The notes under the pieces were generated by a model that saw only the letters and a program-made list of their open reading frames with translations, ran no database searches and was not told where the DNA came from. From NCBI RefSeq assembly GCF_016522065.1, contig NZ_JAEHFV010000002.1, forward strand, positions 372,001 through 436,000: 64,000 bases of DNA, given 5' to 3'. Of this stretch, positions 35,801-44,888 are shown piece by piece; the first letter of the stretch is position 1, and each line of letters starts with the position of its first letter. A program made the translations under genes and the position numbers. This DNA comes from Flavobacterium agrisoli. GTDB lineage: Bacteria; Bacteroidota; Bacteroidia; Flavobacteriales; Flavobacteriaceae.

Positions 35801-36193
35801 TTACGATTTTCTTCGTTTTTCTAACAAATCTGGATTTTCGATAGGGTTTTCTTTTCCTGATAAGGCATTGTCTATTTTTTCGATATAATCCAAAGAATCG
35901 TCTATAAAAAAATTAAGATTTGGCACACGTCTTAATTGCAAACGCACGCGTTGCGATAAATCGTGTTTAATTAAAGTACTATTGGTTTTAATAGCTGCCA
36001 AAGTATCTTTGGCTTTTTCTTGCGGAAAAATGCTCAAGTAAACAGAGGCCACAGATAAATCAGTCGTTACACTCACTTTCGAAACGGAAATTATCAAATT
36101 GGTAATTCCATTTTTTCGCACTTCACCTTGCAAAATATCAACCAAATCTTTCTGGATGACACCGCCTATTTTTTTTTGTCTGTTTGTTTCCAT
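35801..36193 (-). CDS. rbfA: Ribosome-binding factor A
   Basis: This 130-residue KH-like protein binds the 30S subunit during 16S rRNA maturation. Its N-terminus reads METNRQKKIGGVIQKDLVDILQ, followed by SVSKVSVTTDLSVASVYLSIFP and the C-terminal RRVPNLNFFIDDSLDYIEKI, the diagnostic RbfA block. It is a little longer than the enterobacterial protein core and carries a charged C-terminal tail. The gene starts a minus-strand operon with the LolE-type permease. Confidence 0.96.
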   Translation of the reverse strand: METNRQKKIGGVIQKDLVDILQGEVRKNGITNLIISVSKVSVTTDLSVASVYLSIFPQEKAKDTLAAIKTNSTLIKHDLSQRVRLQLRRVPNLNFFIDDSLDYIEKIDNALSGKENPIENPDLLEKRRKS

Positions 36194-36197
36194 ACTG

Positions 36198-36205
36198 CAA
36201 AAATA
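36198..36205 (-). promoter_or_regulatory. Candidate -7 element for rbfA
   Basis: On the minus strand TATTTTTG (plus CAAAAATA) lies only 4 bases before the rbfA ATG, so the RNA would be leaderless or almost so. No TTG at the consensus spacing was found upstream. Confidence 0.45.
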
Positions 36206-36536
36206 CTATTTTTTAAGTCATCCGCTATTCTGAAAATAAGAAGCTATTGATTTTATGTCCCTTTTTTGTGCTTTTATGCTACTATTAACAGAAGAGTTGC
36301 CTAATCGAAATCTTTCAAAAACAAATTTAATCACCAAAATCATTGCGAACAAGCAAAAAAAATATTCTTTATTTCGGCTGATTCGCAAAAACTATTTGCC
36401 AAAAAAACGACAATCTCAAAAATTGAATAATTTTTACTATAAAGATAAATTTAGCTTAAAAATATCGTAATTTTAGTCAAAACATTGATTATTTAAAAAC
36501 ATAATAATCCATTTACTAATTATTCAATAAATAGCC
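36206..36536. promoter_or_regulatory. Divergent intergenic region between rbfA and the ATP-grasp gene
   Basis: This gap holds no convincing gene. A 71-residue open frame at 36,255-36,470 lacks any family trait, homology-like motif or signal. The best site is TTG at 36,423-36,425 followed after 20 bases by TAAATTTA at 36,446-36,453, a near match to TTG / TAnnTTTG with TTTA instead of TTTG, about 83 bases before the ATP-grasp start. The rest is very AT-rich. Confidence 0.35.
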
Positions 36537-37973
36537 ATGACAAAATTTACACCCGAACTAAATGCGTATGGCTGGGATGAAATGTTTAGCCAAGAAGGCA
36601 TTAGAGCCTCGTATCGCCCTGTTTTTGAAAAATTAAAAAGCTTTTCGAACAAAAGTCTGAGCACCAAACAAAAACAAGCCTCGGACATGTTTATGAATCA
36701 AGGCATCACCTTTACGGTGTATAGCGATGATGAAAAAGGAATTGAACGCATTTTTCCTTTTGACATTATCCCCCGAATTATTACCCAAGAAGATTGGCAA
36801 ATTGTCGAAAACGGCATCAAGCAACGTTTAACGGCGCTAAATCTTTTTTTAGAAGATGTTTACAACCAACAAAACATTATCAAAGACGGAATTATTCCGG
36901 CGGGATTAATCGCTTCGTGTCCGCATTACATTCAAGAAGTACAAGGCATTAAGTTACCGTATGACATTCATGTTCACATTGCCGGTATCGATTTGATTCG
37001 AGGAGCAAAAGGCGAGTTTTATGTGTTAGAAGATAATTTACGATGTCCCAGTGGCGTGAGTTATATGCTCGAAAACCGAGAAATTACCAAACGTATTTTT
37101 CCGGATATGTTTGCCGCCAGCCAAGTAAGTATGGTGAGCAGTTATCCGATGCTTTTTCACAATATTTTAGTGTCACTTTCTCCCCGAAATATTTCCAATC
37201 CCAATGTGGTTTTGCTAACTCCAGGCGTGTACAATTCTGCTTATTATGAACATACGTATTTGGCTCGAAAAATGGGAATCCCGTTAGTTGAAGGGCGTGA
37301 TTTGGTAGTAAATAACAACAAAGTATACATGAAAACCACTTCGGGCCTAAAACAAGTAGACGTTATTTACCGCCGCTTGGATGATGAATACTTAGACCCT
37401 TTGGTTTTTAAACCCGATAGCACTTTAGGAATTCCGGGACTTATGAGCGCCTACCGCCAAGGAAATGTTGCTTTGGTAAATGCCGTTGGAAATGGGGTTG
37501 CCGATGACAAAGCCGTGTATGCCTATGTGCCCGATATGATTAAATATTATCTAAACGAAGAACCCATCCTGAATAATGTGCCTACGTACAGAATGGAAAA
37601 TGCAGACGAAAGAGAATTGGTTTTTAAAAACATGGATCAGATGGTTATTAAAGAAACCAACCAAAGTGGCGGGTACGGAATGATTATGGGAAACAAAGCT
37701 ACCGAAGAAGAGTTGGAAGAAGCCAAAATTGCCATTGTGAATAATCCGAGAAATTTTATTGCCCAACCCATTATTCAGCTTAGCACCGTGCCCTGTTTGA
37801 TTGACGGAAAATTAAAATTACGCCATGTTGATTTACGACCTTACGCACTTTGTGGCCCAAAAGGGGTAGAAATTGTGCCCGGTGGATTAACTCGAGTTGC
37901 TTTAAAAGAAGGTTCTTTGGTCGTAAATTCATCACAAGGGGGCGGCAGTAAAGACACTTGGATTTTAAAATAA
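36537..37973 (+). CDS. Circularly permuted type 2 ATP-grasp protein
   Basis: This 478-residue protein begins with the DUF404/407-like N-terminal part (YGWDEMFSQEG, FDIIPRIITQEDW) followed by a circularly permuted ATP-grasp core with VLEDNLRCPSGVSYMLENR, YRRLDDEYLDP, VANAVGNGVADDK-type sequence (NAVGNGVADDKAVYAYVPD) and LRHVDLRPYAL. ATP-grasp enzymes join a carboxylate to an amine using ATP. With the alpha-E and transglutaminase genes downstream it forms a conserved trio predicted to build or cross-link a peptide whose identity is unknown. It has no signal peptide and should be cytoplasmic. Confidence 0.92.
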   Translation: MTKFTPELNAYGWDEMFSQEGIRASYRPVFEKLKSFSNKSLSTKQKQASDMFMNQGITFTVYSDDEKGIERIFPFDIIPRIITQEDWQIVENGIKQRLTALNLFLEDVYNQQNIIKDGIIPAGLIASCPHYIQEVQGIKLPYDIHVHIAGIDLIRGAKGEFYVLEDNLRCPSGVSYMLENREITKRIFPDMFAASQVSMVSSYPMLFHNILVSLSPRNISNPNVVLLTPGVYNSAYYEHTYLARKMGIPLVEGRDLVVNNNKVYMKTTSGLKQVDVIYRRLDDEYLDPLVFKPDSTLGIPGLMSAYRQGNVALVNAVGNGVADDKAVYAYVPDMIKYYLNEEPILNNVPTYRMENADERELVFKNMDQMVIKETNQSGGYGMIMGNKATEEELEEAKIAIVNNPRNFIAQPIIQLSTVPCLIDGKLKLRHVDLRPYALCGPKGVEIVPGGLTRVALKEGSLVVNSSQGGGSKDTWILK

Positions 37974-38014
37974 AAATACTTCAAAAAAATCAGTACTAAT
38001 TAAACTTATAGGCT

Positions 38015-38956
38015 ATGTTAAGCAGAGTTGCCGACGGAATGTTTTGGCTCAATCGTTATATGGAACGAACAGATGGTATGTTGTTAACCTTAAATACGGG
38101 TTACCTCTTATCATTTGATAAAGAAATTAACGATTATTATGGCTACAAACCTTTATTAGAGTATTATACCAATTTAAGTGTCGAGGAAATTTCGCAGAAA
38201 CAATTTGATACTGATTATGTTTTGAAATACATTATTTGCGATGACCGTAATGATAATTCGGTTAAAAATTTAATTTTCAAAGCGCGTGAAAATGCCCGTG
38301 GCTCTCAAGACAAAATTACCATCGAATTGTGGGAGCATATTAATTCGATGTATCATTTTATGAATGCGCCCGATTTACCCAAAAAATTAGAAACCTCAGA
38401 TGCTTTGAATGTCGTTAAAAAAATGAGTAAAGATTTGCTTTTATACAACGGAATCTTGCAAGTTACCATGCCCCGCGGTTTGGGTTGGTGTTTTTCGAAC
38501 ATCGGAAAACATATTGAGCGTTGTTTGCAAACCATTACCATGACACAAGCCTATTATGAACCGATTCAGTATAATCTAGATGGCGAAGAAGATTTGTTGT
38601 ATTGGCGCAGGTTATTGCTCTCGTTATGCGGTTACGAATTGTATTTAAAAAGCTACAGTACCATTTCGCACAACCGCAAAGTGGTACAGCATGTTGTTTT
38701 TAACGAAGATTTTGCGCATTCGGTGGTGTATACCTTAGATTTCATAAACACCTATTTGAATTGTTTGTTTAAAAACAGCAACCAAAGTGAAACCCGAAGT
38801 TTGCTGAATCAATTTGGGCGCCTAAAAAGTTATGTCGATTTTACCGATTACCATCACTTGACCAATGCACAATTAGAGGATTTTTTATTTCAAACTAAAA
38901 AACAATTGATTCAGTTTTCAATCGATTTTTCGAAATTGTTTTTTTCCTATACCTAA
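38015..38956 (+). CDS. Alpha-E domain-containing protein
   Basis: This 313-residue, all-helical protein starts MLSRVADGMFWLNRYMERTDGML, the signature of the alpha-E (DUF403) family, and carries CDDRNDNSVKNLIFKARENARGSQDKIT in the middle. The family always accompanies circularly permuted ATP-grasp proteins, and its role is unknown. It begins 41 bases after the ATP-grasp gene and ends 5 bases before the transglutaminase gene. Confidence 0.93.
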   Translation: MLSRVADGMFWLNRYMERTDGMLLTLNTGYLLSFDKEINDYYGYKPLLEYYTNLSVEEISQKQFDTDYVLKYIICDDRNDNSVKNLIFKARENARGSQDKITIELWEHINSMYHFMNAPDLPKKLETSDALNVVKKMSKDLLLYNGILQVTMPRGLGWCFSNIGKHIERCLQTITMTQAYYEPIQYNLDGEEDLLYWRRLLLSLCGYELYLKSYSTISHNRKVVQHVVFNEDFAHSVVYTLDFINTYLNCLFKNSNQSETRSLLNQFGRLKSYVDFTDYHHLTNAQLEDFLFQTKKQLIQFSIDFSKLFFSYT

Positions 38957-38961
38957 AATTT

Positions 38962-39909
38962 ATGGCTGTTTTCAAAATTATTCACATTACCAAATACCAA
39001 TACAATTATCCTATCAAAGAGAGCATTAACGAAATTCGTTTGTTTCCGTATAATTTTGAAAATCAAGAAGTTTTACAATACGAACTTTTAATTACGCACA
39101 ATCCCGAAGTGGTCATTGCACAAGATTTTTATGGCAATCGGATGGGCAATTTCAATATTTTGCAACCCCACACCGAAATGACAATTGAATCCCGTATGTT
39201 GGTACGCGTTAATCCATCTGTAAGCTTACCCGCTTTAACGCCTGTTTATGTAAAAGATGTAGAAAAAGAAAAAAACAATAGTATTTTCTTATTGCGACTT
39301 TCGTATCCCGAGGGCATTCAAAAACAAGATCAAATTAAGAATATTTTAAACGAAATTGGACTAAAAGATAAAACCATCTTAGAAATTGCCACACTTTGCA
39401 GTACTTATATTTATGAGCATTTTACGTATACAAAAGGCATAACCAATGTAGAAACCACGATTGATGAAATTTTAGATCATAAAAAAGGGGTTTGCCAAGA
39501 TTTTGCTCATTTGTTATTGCAACTTCTGCGCACTGCTGGCATACCGGCTCGTTATGTTAGCGGTTACATTTGTCCGAACGAAAACGGCCTTAGAGGCGAA
39601 GGTGCAACCCACGCTTGGGTGGAAGTTTATTTACCTAATGAAGGTTGGTTGGGTATTGATCCTACCAACAACATTTGGACCAATGACAACCATGTTCGTT
39701 TGGCCGTAGGTCGAAATTTTGCCGATTGTACTCCAATAAAAGGTACGTTTAAAGGAATTGCCGTACAAACACTTTCGGTTTGTGTTTCGGTGGGCTACGA
39801 AGATGGACGTCAAATTGAAGAAATTAACGATGTAACCTTAAAAGAAATTTCATCGGATGTCAAACAACAATTGGAAGTTTTAGATCAATTGAAACAACAA
39901 CAGCAATAA
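38962..39909 (+). CDS. Transglutaminase-like cysteine protease family protein
   Basis: This 315-residue protein has the bacterial transglutaminase-like N-terminal domain (HITKYQYNYPIKESINEIRLFP) and the papain-like core. The catalytic Cys is in HKKGVCQDFAHLLLQLLRTAGIPARYVSGY, His in GATHAWVEVYLPNEGW and Asp in GIDPTNN. Such proteins cut or cross-link peptide bonds. No signal peptide is visible, so it probably acts in the cytoplasm with the ATP-grasp and alpha-E partners. It ends at a bidirectional terminator. Confidence 0.93.
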   Translation: MAVFKIIHITKYQYNYPIKESINEIRLFPYNFENQEVLQYELLITHNPEVVIAQDFYGNRMGNFNILQPHTEMTIESRMLVRVNPSVSLPALTPVYVKDVEKEKNNSIFLLRLSYPEGIQKQDQIKNILNEIGLKDKTILEIATLCSTYIYEHFTYTKGITNVETTIDEILDHKKGVCQDFAHLLLQLLRTAGIPARYVSGYICPNENGLRGEGATHAWVEVYLPNEGWLGIDPTNNIWTNDNHVRLAVGRNFADCTPIKGTFKGIAVQTLSVCVSVGYEDGRQIEEINDVTLKEISSDVKQQLEVLDQLKQQQQ

Positions 39910-39936
39910 AAAACGGAGCTAATTGCTCCGTTTTTT
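39908..39936. terminator. Bidirectional terminator between convergent genes
   Basis: A perfect 12-bp stem, AAAAAACGGAGC at 39,908-39,919 and GCTCCGTTTTTT at 39,925-39,936, with a 5-base loop. The A/T tracts at both ends let it terminate the rightward transglutaminase operon and the leftward envelope operon. Confidence 0.9.
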
Positions 39937-39937
39937 A

Positions 39938-41191
39938 TTATTTATTAATTAACCACCCTTCGGGGTTATTATAAGTCGTGTTTTGTAAAACCGAGAATTT
40001 AATGGTTGTTTTACCGGTATCACCACTGGTTCTTATTTTTCCTATCTCTTGTTTGTAGGTTACTTTATCTCCTTTGTTTACAAAAACCGAACTTAGGTTT
40101 TGATATACGGTAAAATAATTTCCGTGTTGAATCATCACCGCTTTATTAACTGGCGATAAAACAATCACACTCGTTACTTCACCCGCAAAAACGGCACGAG
40201 CGGAAGCACCTTGCTCGGTAGTAATCTCCACACCACTATTGTGTACAGTTAAAGTTGGATATATAGGATGCGGCTGATCACCATAACCTTGCGAGATAAA
40301 TCCTCTTTCAACTGGCCAAGGCAATTTACCACGATTGGCTCTAAAATCAGCAGCCAAAATTTTTGCTTCGGGCGTTAATTCAATTTTAGTACTAGATGCC
40401 GAAGCGGCAGATGGGGCTTTGGTTCCTTCGGCTTTAGCTCTTTCGGCAGCGGCTTTTCTATTGGCTTCAGCAATGGCTTCACGAATCAAACGATCAATTT
40501 GACGGTCGATATTTTTAGCCAACGCTTGTTTTGATTTTATATCCTTGGTAATACTGTTTTTATCTTTTTTAAGCGAATTGACCAACTTTTGTTGTTCCTT
40601 CTTTTCGTTTTCTAAATTCTGACGTTCCTTAACATTTTCGGCAATGAATTTCTTTTTGGTCTCACGTTGGCCATTCAATTGTGCATTTATACTTTCCAAT
40701 TCCTTGGTTTTGGCTCCGATTTCTTCGCCTTGACTTTTCCTGAAATTAGTATATTGCTTCATGTACTGAACGCGTTTGTAAGCTTGCAAAAAGCTTTCGG
40801 AAGACAAAATAAACATAGCGCGACTTTGTTCGGATCGGCTTTTGTATGATTTTAAAATCATCTTAGCATAATCTTCTTTCAATACTTTTAAATCGCGTTT
40901 CAATTGATTTATTTTCAATTGATTCAGGTACATATCGTTACTCAACAATTTAGTTTGTCTTTCGGTTGTACTAATTAATTTTTGCTTTAATTTGATTTTA
41001 TTGGTCTGAATGTAGTATTCGTTCAAAGCCGATTTCTCTTTCTTTTTAACCGATTGTAACATCTTTTCATTGGCTTTGATTTCTTGTTGTATTTGAGCTT
41101 TGCGTTGCTCTAATTTTTCTTGTTGGGAATCTTGTGCCCACATCAAAGAAGAGATCAATACTAATACGGCGCTAAGGAAAAATTTTGGCAT
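39938..41191 (-). CDS. envC: EnvC-like murein hydrolase activator (degenerate M23/LytM)
   Basis: The chosen ATG at 41,191 gives 417 residues: a signal peptide (MPKFFLSAVLVLISSLMWAQ), a long coiled coil (about 20-250) and a C-terminal LytM domain. The zinc positions are degraded. HNSGVEI replaces HxxxD, and TVYQNLS stands where active enzymes have an HxH motif (TLYAHLS). It should therefore activate peptidoglycan amidases rather than cut the wall itself, as E. coli EnvC does. A TTG at 41,212 is in frame but overlaps a promoter -7 element, so it is unlikely to be the start. It is the last gene of the minus-strand envelope operon. Confidence 0.88.
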   Translation of the reverse strand: MPKFFLSAVLVLISSLMWAQDSQQEKLEQRKAQIQQEIKANEKMLQSVKKKEKSALNEYYIQTNKIKLKQKLISTTERQTKLLSNDMYLNQLKINQLKRDLKVLKEDYAKMILKSYKSRSEQSRAMFILSSESFLQAYKRVQYMKQYTNFRKSQGEEIGAKTKELESINAQLNGQRETKKKFIAENVKERQNLENEKKEQQKLVNSLKKDKNSITKDIKSKQALAKNIDRQIDRLIREAIAEANRKAAAERAKAEGTKAPSAASASSTKIELTPEAKILAADFRANRGKLPWPVERGFISQGYGDQPHPIYPTLTVHNSGVEITTEQGASARAVFAGEVTSVIVLSPVNKAVMIQHGNYFTVYQNLSSVFVNKGDKVTYKQEIGKIRTSGDTGKTTIKFSVLQNTTYNNPEGWLINK

Positions 41192-41209
41192 CTTAAAAAT
41201 ATATTTTTG

Positions 41210-41217
41210 CAAATTTA
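41210..41217 (-). promoter_or_regulatory. Candidate -7 element for the EnvC-like gene
   Basis: Minus-strand TAAATTTG lies 18 bases before the chosen ATG at 41,191 and overlaps the stop of the preceding gene. It supports that start over TTG at 41,212. No clear -33 TTG. Confidence 0.4.
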
Positions 41218-41991
41218 CTTAATTATAACCTTTTTATAACCATCTGGAATACTATATGGAAAAGAAAGTTCTTCGTTAAAAGAAACGGAATTATAATCTA
41301 AATTAATATCCGTTTTGCCTTTTGGCTGAATGGTATTGATGGTAACACTAGTAGGCAAATTCCCTTGTTCAAATTTTTTATGATTGCCATACGCAACCTG
41401 AATCATGATATTTTCTGCCGTTTGTGTAATTTGCTCCTTTTGCAATAAAAATTGTTCCGAATCAAAATAATACGATTGTTTTAATGCCGACTCTTTTTGA
41501 TCGTCTAAACGATATAAAGGTGCAGCATCTATTTGTTTGTATTTTCCGTTTTTCAAATTATCCAAAGCTTCTCCAATAAGCAAATTTTGCACTTTTTCAA
41601 AATTAAGCTCGGTTCCCAACCATTTACTCAAACTCGTAAAATCACCTTCGTAATAACTGCCTTTAATTTTTTCGTAATAACTCACCGAAGTAGGCGTAAT
41701 CAATGCTTTTGCCATGGTAATACCTAAAAAACGAACACTTACTAAAATTTGCTTGTCTTTTTCGATTTTAATCTCGGCCGTAACATTTTGATTTTGCTTC
41801 TGGTCGATATATTTTGCACTTGCTTTAATGTATAACGTTTTAAAATCGAGCGGATTTTCGTAGTGTTTGTCGATTATTTTTTTGGTGGCCAAATCTTCAA
41901 CTGTCACGGCCTCTGATGTGGTTGCTTGTTTGGTTTTACAGGCAGTTAAGCTTAAGAGTAAAACCCCTATAAATAAAATATATTTTTTCAT
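41215..41991 (-). CDS. DUF4292 lipoprotein
   Basis: This 258-residue lipoprotein has a lipobox at LLSLTAC (Cys18). The mature part fits DUF4292, a LolA/LolB-like beta-sheet family of Bacteroidota: YIKASAKYIDQKQNQNVTAEIKIEKDKQILVSVRFLGITMAKALITP, then SYYEKIKGSYYEGDFTSLSKWLG. It probably sits on the outer-membrane periplasmic face. It lies between the TPR protein and the EnvC-like activator, an order I recall as common in flavobacteria, so a cell-wall or outer-membrane assembly role is likely. Confidence 0.88.
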   Translation of the reverse strand: MKKYILFIGVLLLSLTACKTKQATTSEAVTVEDLATKKIIDKHYENPLDFKTLYIKASAKYIDQKQNQNVTAEIKIEKDKQILVSVRFLGITMAKALITPTSVSYYEKIKGSYYEGDFTSLSKWLGTELNFEKVQNLLIGEALDNLKNGKYKQIDAAPLYRLDDQKESALKQSYYFDSEQFLLQKEQITQTAENIMIQVAYGNHKKFEQGNLPTSVTINTIQPKGKTDINLDYNSVSFNEELSFPYSIPDGYKKVIIK

Positions 41992-41996
41992 ACGAT

Positions 41997-43337
41997 TCAG
42001 TTTTTTTGTAACAACAAATTAGCTTTGTCAAAATACAGTTGTTTCTTTTTTACATCGCCCAAGCCGTTATACGCCTCTCCTAATTGCACATTAAAATTTA
42101 CTTCGGCAGTTGGGTCATCTACTACATAATCTATGCCTATTTCTAAAACGTCTTTTGCCTTTTTAAATTGTTTTAATTGGTTATTAGCTAAGCCATTGTA
42201 AAAATAAAACTCGGGTTGTGATGGAAAAGTTGCAATCATTTCTTGCGATTGTTTTTCCATTTCGGCAAATTGTTTGGTCTCAGTATAGGTTTGCATCAAC
42301 AGTAAATTAGTCTCTACATCCGGTATTTTCTGCGTTTTTTCAGCCTGTTCATAAAAATGTGCTGCTTTATCAAATTGTTTTTTATTTTGAAAAAACTTTC
42401 CCACTTCTTTCGAAACATCCACGGTAGTATCATCTTTGAAATACAAAATGGCTTTATCCAATTCGGATTCGTACTGCGGGTTTTTGGATACAAAAATTAA
42501 AAATTCATTAAATGCGCGGTGTTTGATTTTCATATCCACAGTAGAACTTCCTAAAACGGTATACAAAGCCGGAAGCGCTTTATCGGGTCTGTTTTGATCC
42601 AAATAACTTTTATACAAACTCACCTGTGCCCACTCTGAGTTGGGAATTTCTTTTTCCAATTGTTTTGCTAAGGCAATGACTTTATCGAGTTCATTTCGGT
42701 TGCCATAAATAGCAATTAAAGCGATATAATTGGATTCTTCTTTCGGATTTTGATTGATGTTGCTTATTAAAGTGTCAATCTCTTCATCTTGAAAATTGCC
42801 TTGTGACAAAATACGGCTTTTATAAACCGACCGTTCGGGTGATTTTCCGTATTTATCATCCATTTCTTTTATTAATGCTAACGCCTTATCGGGCTGCTCG
42901 GTAATCATGTAAAGCGAAATTAAATCGTCTTTGTACTCTTCGTCAAACGGAATAATTTTTTGAATGGTGTTTATCGCTAATGGATAGTCTTTGGTTTGAA
43001 AACTCACATCGTAAACCCCTAGCCAATACCATTTATTAGAAGGATTAATTTTAATTGCTTGCTCAAAATTCCGTTTGGCATTGGAATAATCTTTTAAAGC
43101 CAAATAATTTTTGCCCAATTCAAAATAACTTACGTCGTCATTGGGTTTAATTTGAAGGCATTTTTCTAAAGAAACAATGGCTTTATCGTAGTTTTCTATT
43201 CCTTTTTGCAATAGCGATTCATAAAAAGAATCTTGATACGCATCGGTTGCCATAGCAACATCTTCGGGTTCTGTCTGCGCCAAAACGCCTGGCACATAAC
43301 CCAAAACTGCAACTGCTATCAAAATTCTTTTTCTCAT
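41997..43337 (-). CDS. Secreted TPR protein
   Basis: This 446-residue protein has a signal peptide (residues 1-20, VLGYVPGVLAQ) and about eight or more tetratricopeptide repeats, for example NYDKAIVSLEKCLQIKPNDDVSYFELGKNYLALKDYSNAKRNFEQAIKINP, in blocks across the chain. It should be periplasmic and act as a scaffold. The gene is followed within 5 bases by the DUF4292 gene and preceded by the nucleotidyltransferase gene, all on the minus strand, so they form one operon. Confidence 0.88.
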   Translation of the reverse strand: MRKRILIAVAVLGYVPGVLAQTEPEDVAMATDAYQDSFYESLLQKGIENYDKAIVSLEKCLQIKPNDDVSYFELGKNYLALKDYSNAKRNFEQAIKINPSNKWYWLGVYDVSFQTKDYPLAINTIQKIIPFDEEYKDDLISLYMITEQPDKALALIKEMDDKYGKSPERSVYKSRILSQGNFQDEEIDTLISNINQNPKEESNYIALIAIYGNRNELDKVIALAKQLEKEIPNSEWAQVSLYKSYLDQNRPDKALPALYTVLGSSTVDMKIKHRAFNEFLIFVSKNPQYESELDKAILYFKDDTTVDVSKEVGKFFQNKKQFDKAAHFYEQAEKTQKIPDVETNLLLMQTYTETKQFAEMEKQSQEMIATFPSQPEFYFYNGLANNQLKQFKKAKDVLEIGIDYVVDDPTAEVNFNVQLGEAYNGLGDVKKKQLYFDKANLLLQKN

Positions 43338-43357
43338 TTTTGTTGGTTTAGTGTAAC

Positions 43358-44374
43358 TTATTCAAAAACCGAATAATCACCGATACTAATGCTGGTAAAG
43401 TTACCGTCGTAACTTACATGATTTCCTATCATTGCATTGTCTAAGTTAGCGTTTTTTATTTCGACATTTGACTGTATCAAACTATTTTTTAACGCACTAT
43501 CTTGGATTTTGGCATTATCTCCCAACGAAACATTCGGACCGATGGTACTGTTTTTTAACGTTACATTTTTGCCTATAAAACAAGGCGGAATAATGGTCGC
43601 ATTATCTAAAATAACACTAGCATCTACTAAACTTTCGCCATCATTTTGTAAAAAACCTAACATTTTCGAATTGGTTTCAACGGTTACATTTTTGTTTCCG
43701 CAATCCATCCATTCATCTACACTTCCTGTTTTAAAAACCTTACCGTTTGCCATCATGGCTTTAATACCATCATTAATTTGATATTCGCCACCATTCTGAA
43801 TGTTATTATCCAACACATTTTGAAGTTCCCCTTTCAAAACGGCAATATCTTTAAAATAATAAATCCCGATTACGGCTAAATCGCTTACAAATGCTTTCGG
43901 TTTTTCAACCAACTCTATAATTTCGTTTTTTTCGTTTAACTGAACCACGCCATAAGCCTCGGGTGCATCTACTTGTTTTACCCAAATAACCGCATCGGCT
44001 TCAGGATCTAACTCAAAATCGGCACGGATTAACGTATCGGCATAGGCCACAACTGCTGGTCCCGAAAGCGAATCTTTTGCACACATAATGGCATGACCAG
44101 TTCCTAAGGGTTGGTCTTGTCTGTAAATAGAGGCTTTGGCTCCCAAACTTTGTGCTAAAGCTTCAAGATTGGCCACCACATCGGCACCAAAAAAAGCTTC
44201 ATCGCCTAAAATAAAGGCCACTTCTTCGATAGGTTCTTTTAAAATTTTAGCAATGTCTTCCACTAACCGATTTACGATTGGTTTTCCAGCTACAGGAATT
44301 AGTGGTTTTGGAACCGTTAATGTATGCGGACGCAAACGCGAGCCTCTTCCTGCCATTGGTACAATTATTTTCAT
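43358..44374 (-). CDS. Sugar-phosphate nucleotidyltransferase with left-handed beta-helix
   Basis: This 338-residue enzyme has an N-terminal nucleotidyltransferase domain, MKIIVPMAGRGSRLRPHTLTVPKPLIPVAGKPIV being the nucleotide-binding signature and pyrophosphorylase core, and a C-terminal hexapeptide-repeat helix (VILDNATIIPPCFIGKNVTLKNSTIGPNVSLGDNAKI). It makes an NDP-sugar from NTP and sugar 1-phosphate. The sugar is not readable from sequence; glucose, mannose or N-acetylglucosamine are all possible. It follows the dUTPase gene and fits the surface-polysaccharide role of the flippase upstream. Confidence 0.9.
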   Translation of the reverse strand: MKIIVPMAGRGSRLRPHTLTVPKPLIPVAGKPIVNRLVEDIAKILKEPIEEVAFILGDEAFFGADVVANLEALAQSLGAKASIYRQDQPLGTGHAIMCAKDSLSGPAVVAYADTLIRADFELDPEADAVIWVKQVDAPEAYGVVQLNEKNEIIELVEKPKAFVSDLAVIGIYYFKDIAVLKGELQNVLDNNIQNGGEYQINDGIKAMMANGKVFKTGSVDEWMDCGNKNVTVETNSKMLGFLQNDGESLVDASVILDNATIIPPCFIGKNVTLKNSTIGPNVSLGDNAKIQDSALKNSLIQSNVEIKNANLDNAMIGNHVSYDGNFTSISIGDYSVFE

Positions 44375-44429
44375 TTGATTTGGTTATTTTAGTTATCTGT
44401 TTATTTTTATTTGGAGATCTATTACAATC

Positions 44430-44864
44430 TTATTTAACACCTGTGCTTCCAAAACCGCCTGCTCCTCTTTCCGTTTCCGAAAGAATTTCAACTTCATTCC
44501 ACTCGGCTCTTTCGTGCTTGGCAATGACCAATTGAGCAATGCGCTCTCCATTTGCGATTACAAATGGTTCCTGGGATAAATTGATTAGAATTACACCTAT
44601 TTCACCACGATAATCGGCATCGATAGTTCCCGGCGCATTCAGCACCGTAATGCCGTGTTTGGCCGCCAAGCCACTGCGCGGACGTACTTGCGCTTCGATA
44701 CCAATTGGTAATTCGATAAAAAGTCCGGTTTTAACAATAACTCTTGCCATAGGAGCTAACTCTATCGATTCTTCTAAATTGGCTCGTAAATCCATTCCGG
44801 CCGAAGCTAGTGTTTCATAACTAGGCAAAGCGTGTTGCGACTTATTTATAATATTGATTTTCAT
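44430..44864 (-). CDS. dut: dUTP diphosphatase
   Basis: This 144-residue trimeric dUTPase removes dUTP to protect DNA. All five family motifs are seen: [38 protein letters not shown] and [10 protein letters not shown]. Length and motif order match the family. It sits between the flippase and the nucleotidyltransferase in an otherwise envelope-related minus-strand operon, with a 24-bp gap after the flippase. The start is the only in-frame ATG at the family N-terminus. Confidence 0.97.
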   Translation of the reverse strand: MKINIINKSQHALPSYETLASAGMDLRANLEESIELAPMARVIVKTGLFIELPIGIEAQVRPRSGLAAKHGITVLNAPGTIDADYRGEIGVILINLSQEPFVIANGERIAQLVIAKHERAEWNEVEILSETERGAGGFGSTGVK

Positions 44865-44888
44865 AATCTAAAATTAAAAGCGTAAAAA

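Noticed and set aside
36255..36470. 71-residue open frame in the rbfA/ATP-grasp gap
   Set aside because: No family motif, no signal, AT-rich, and it occupies the likely promoter region.
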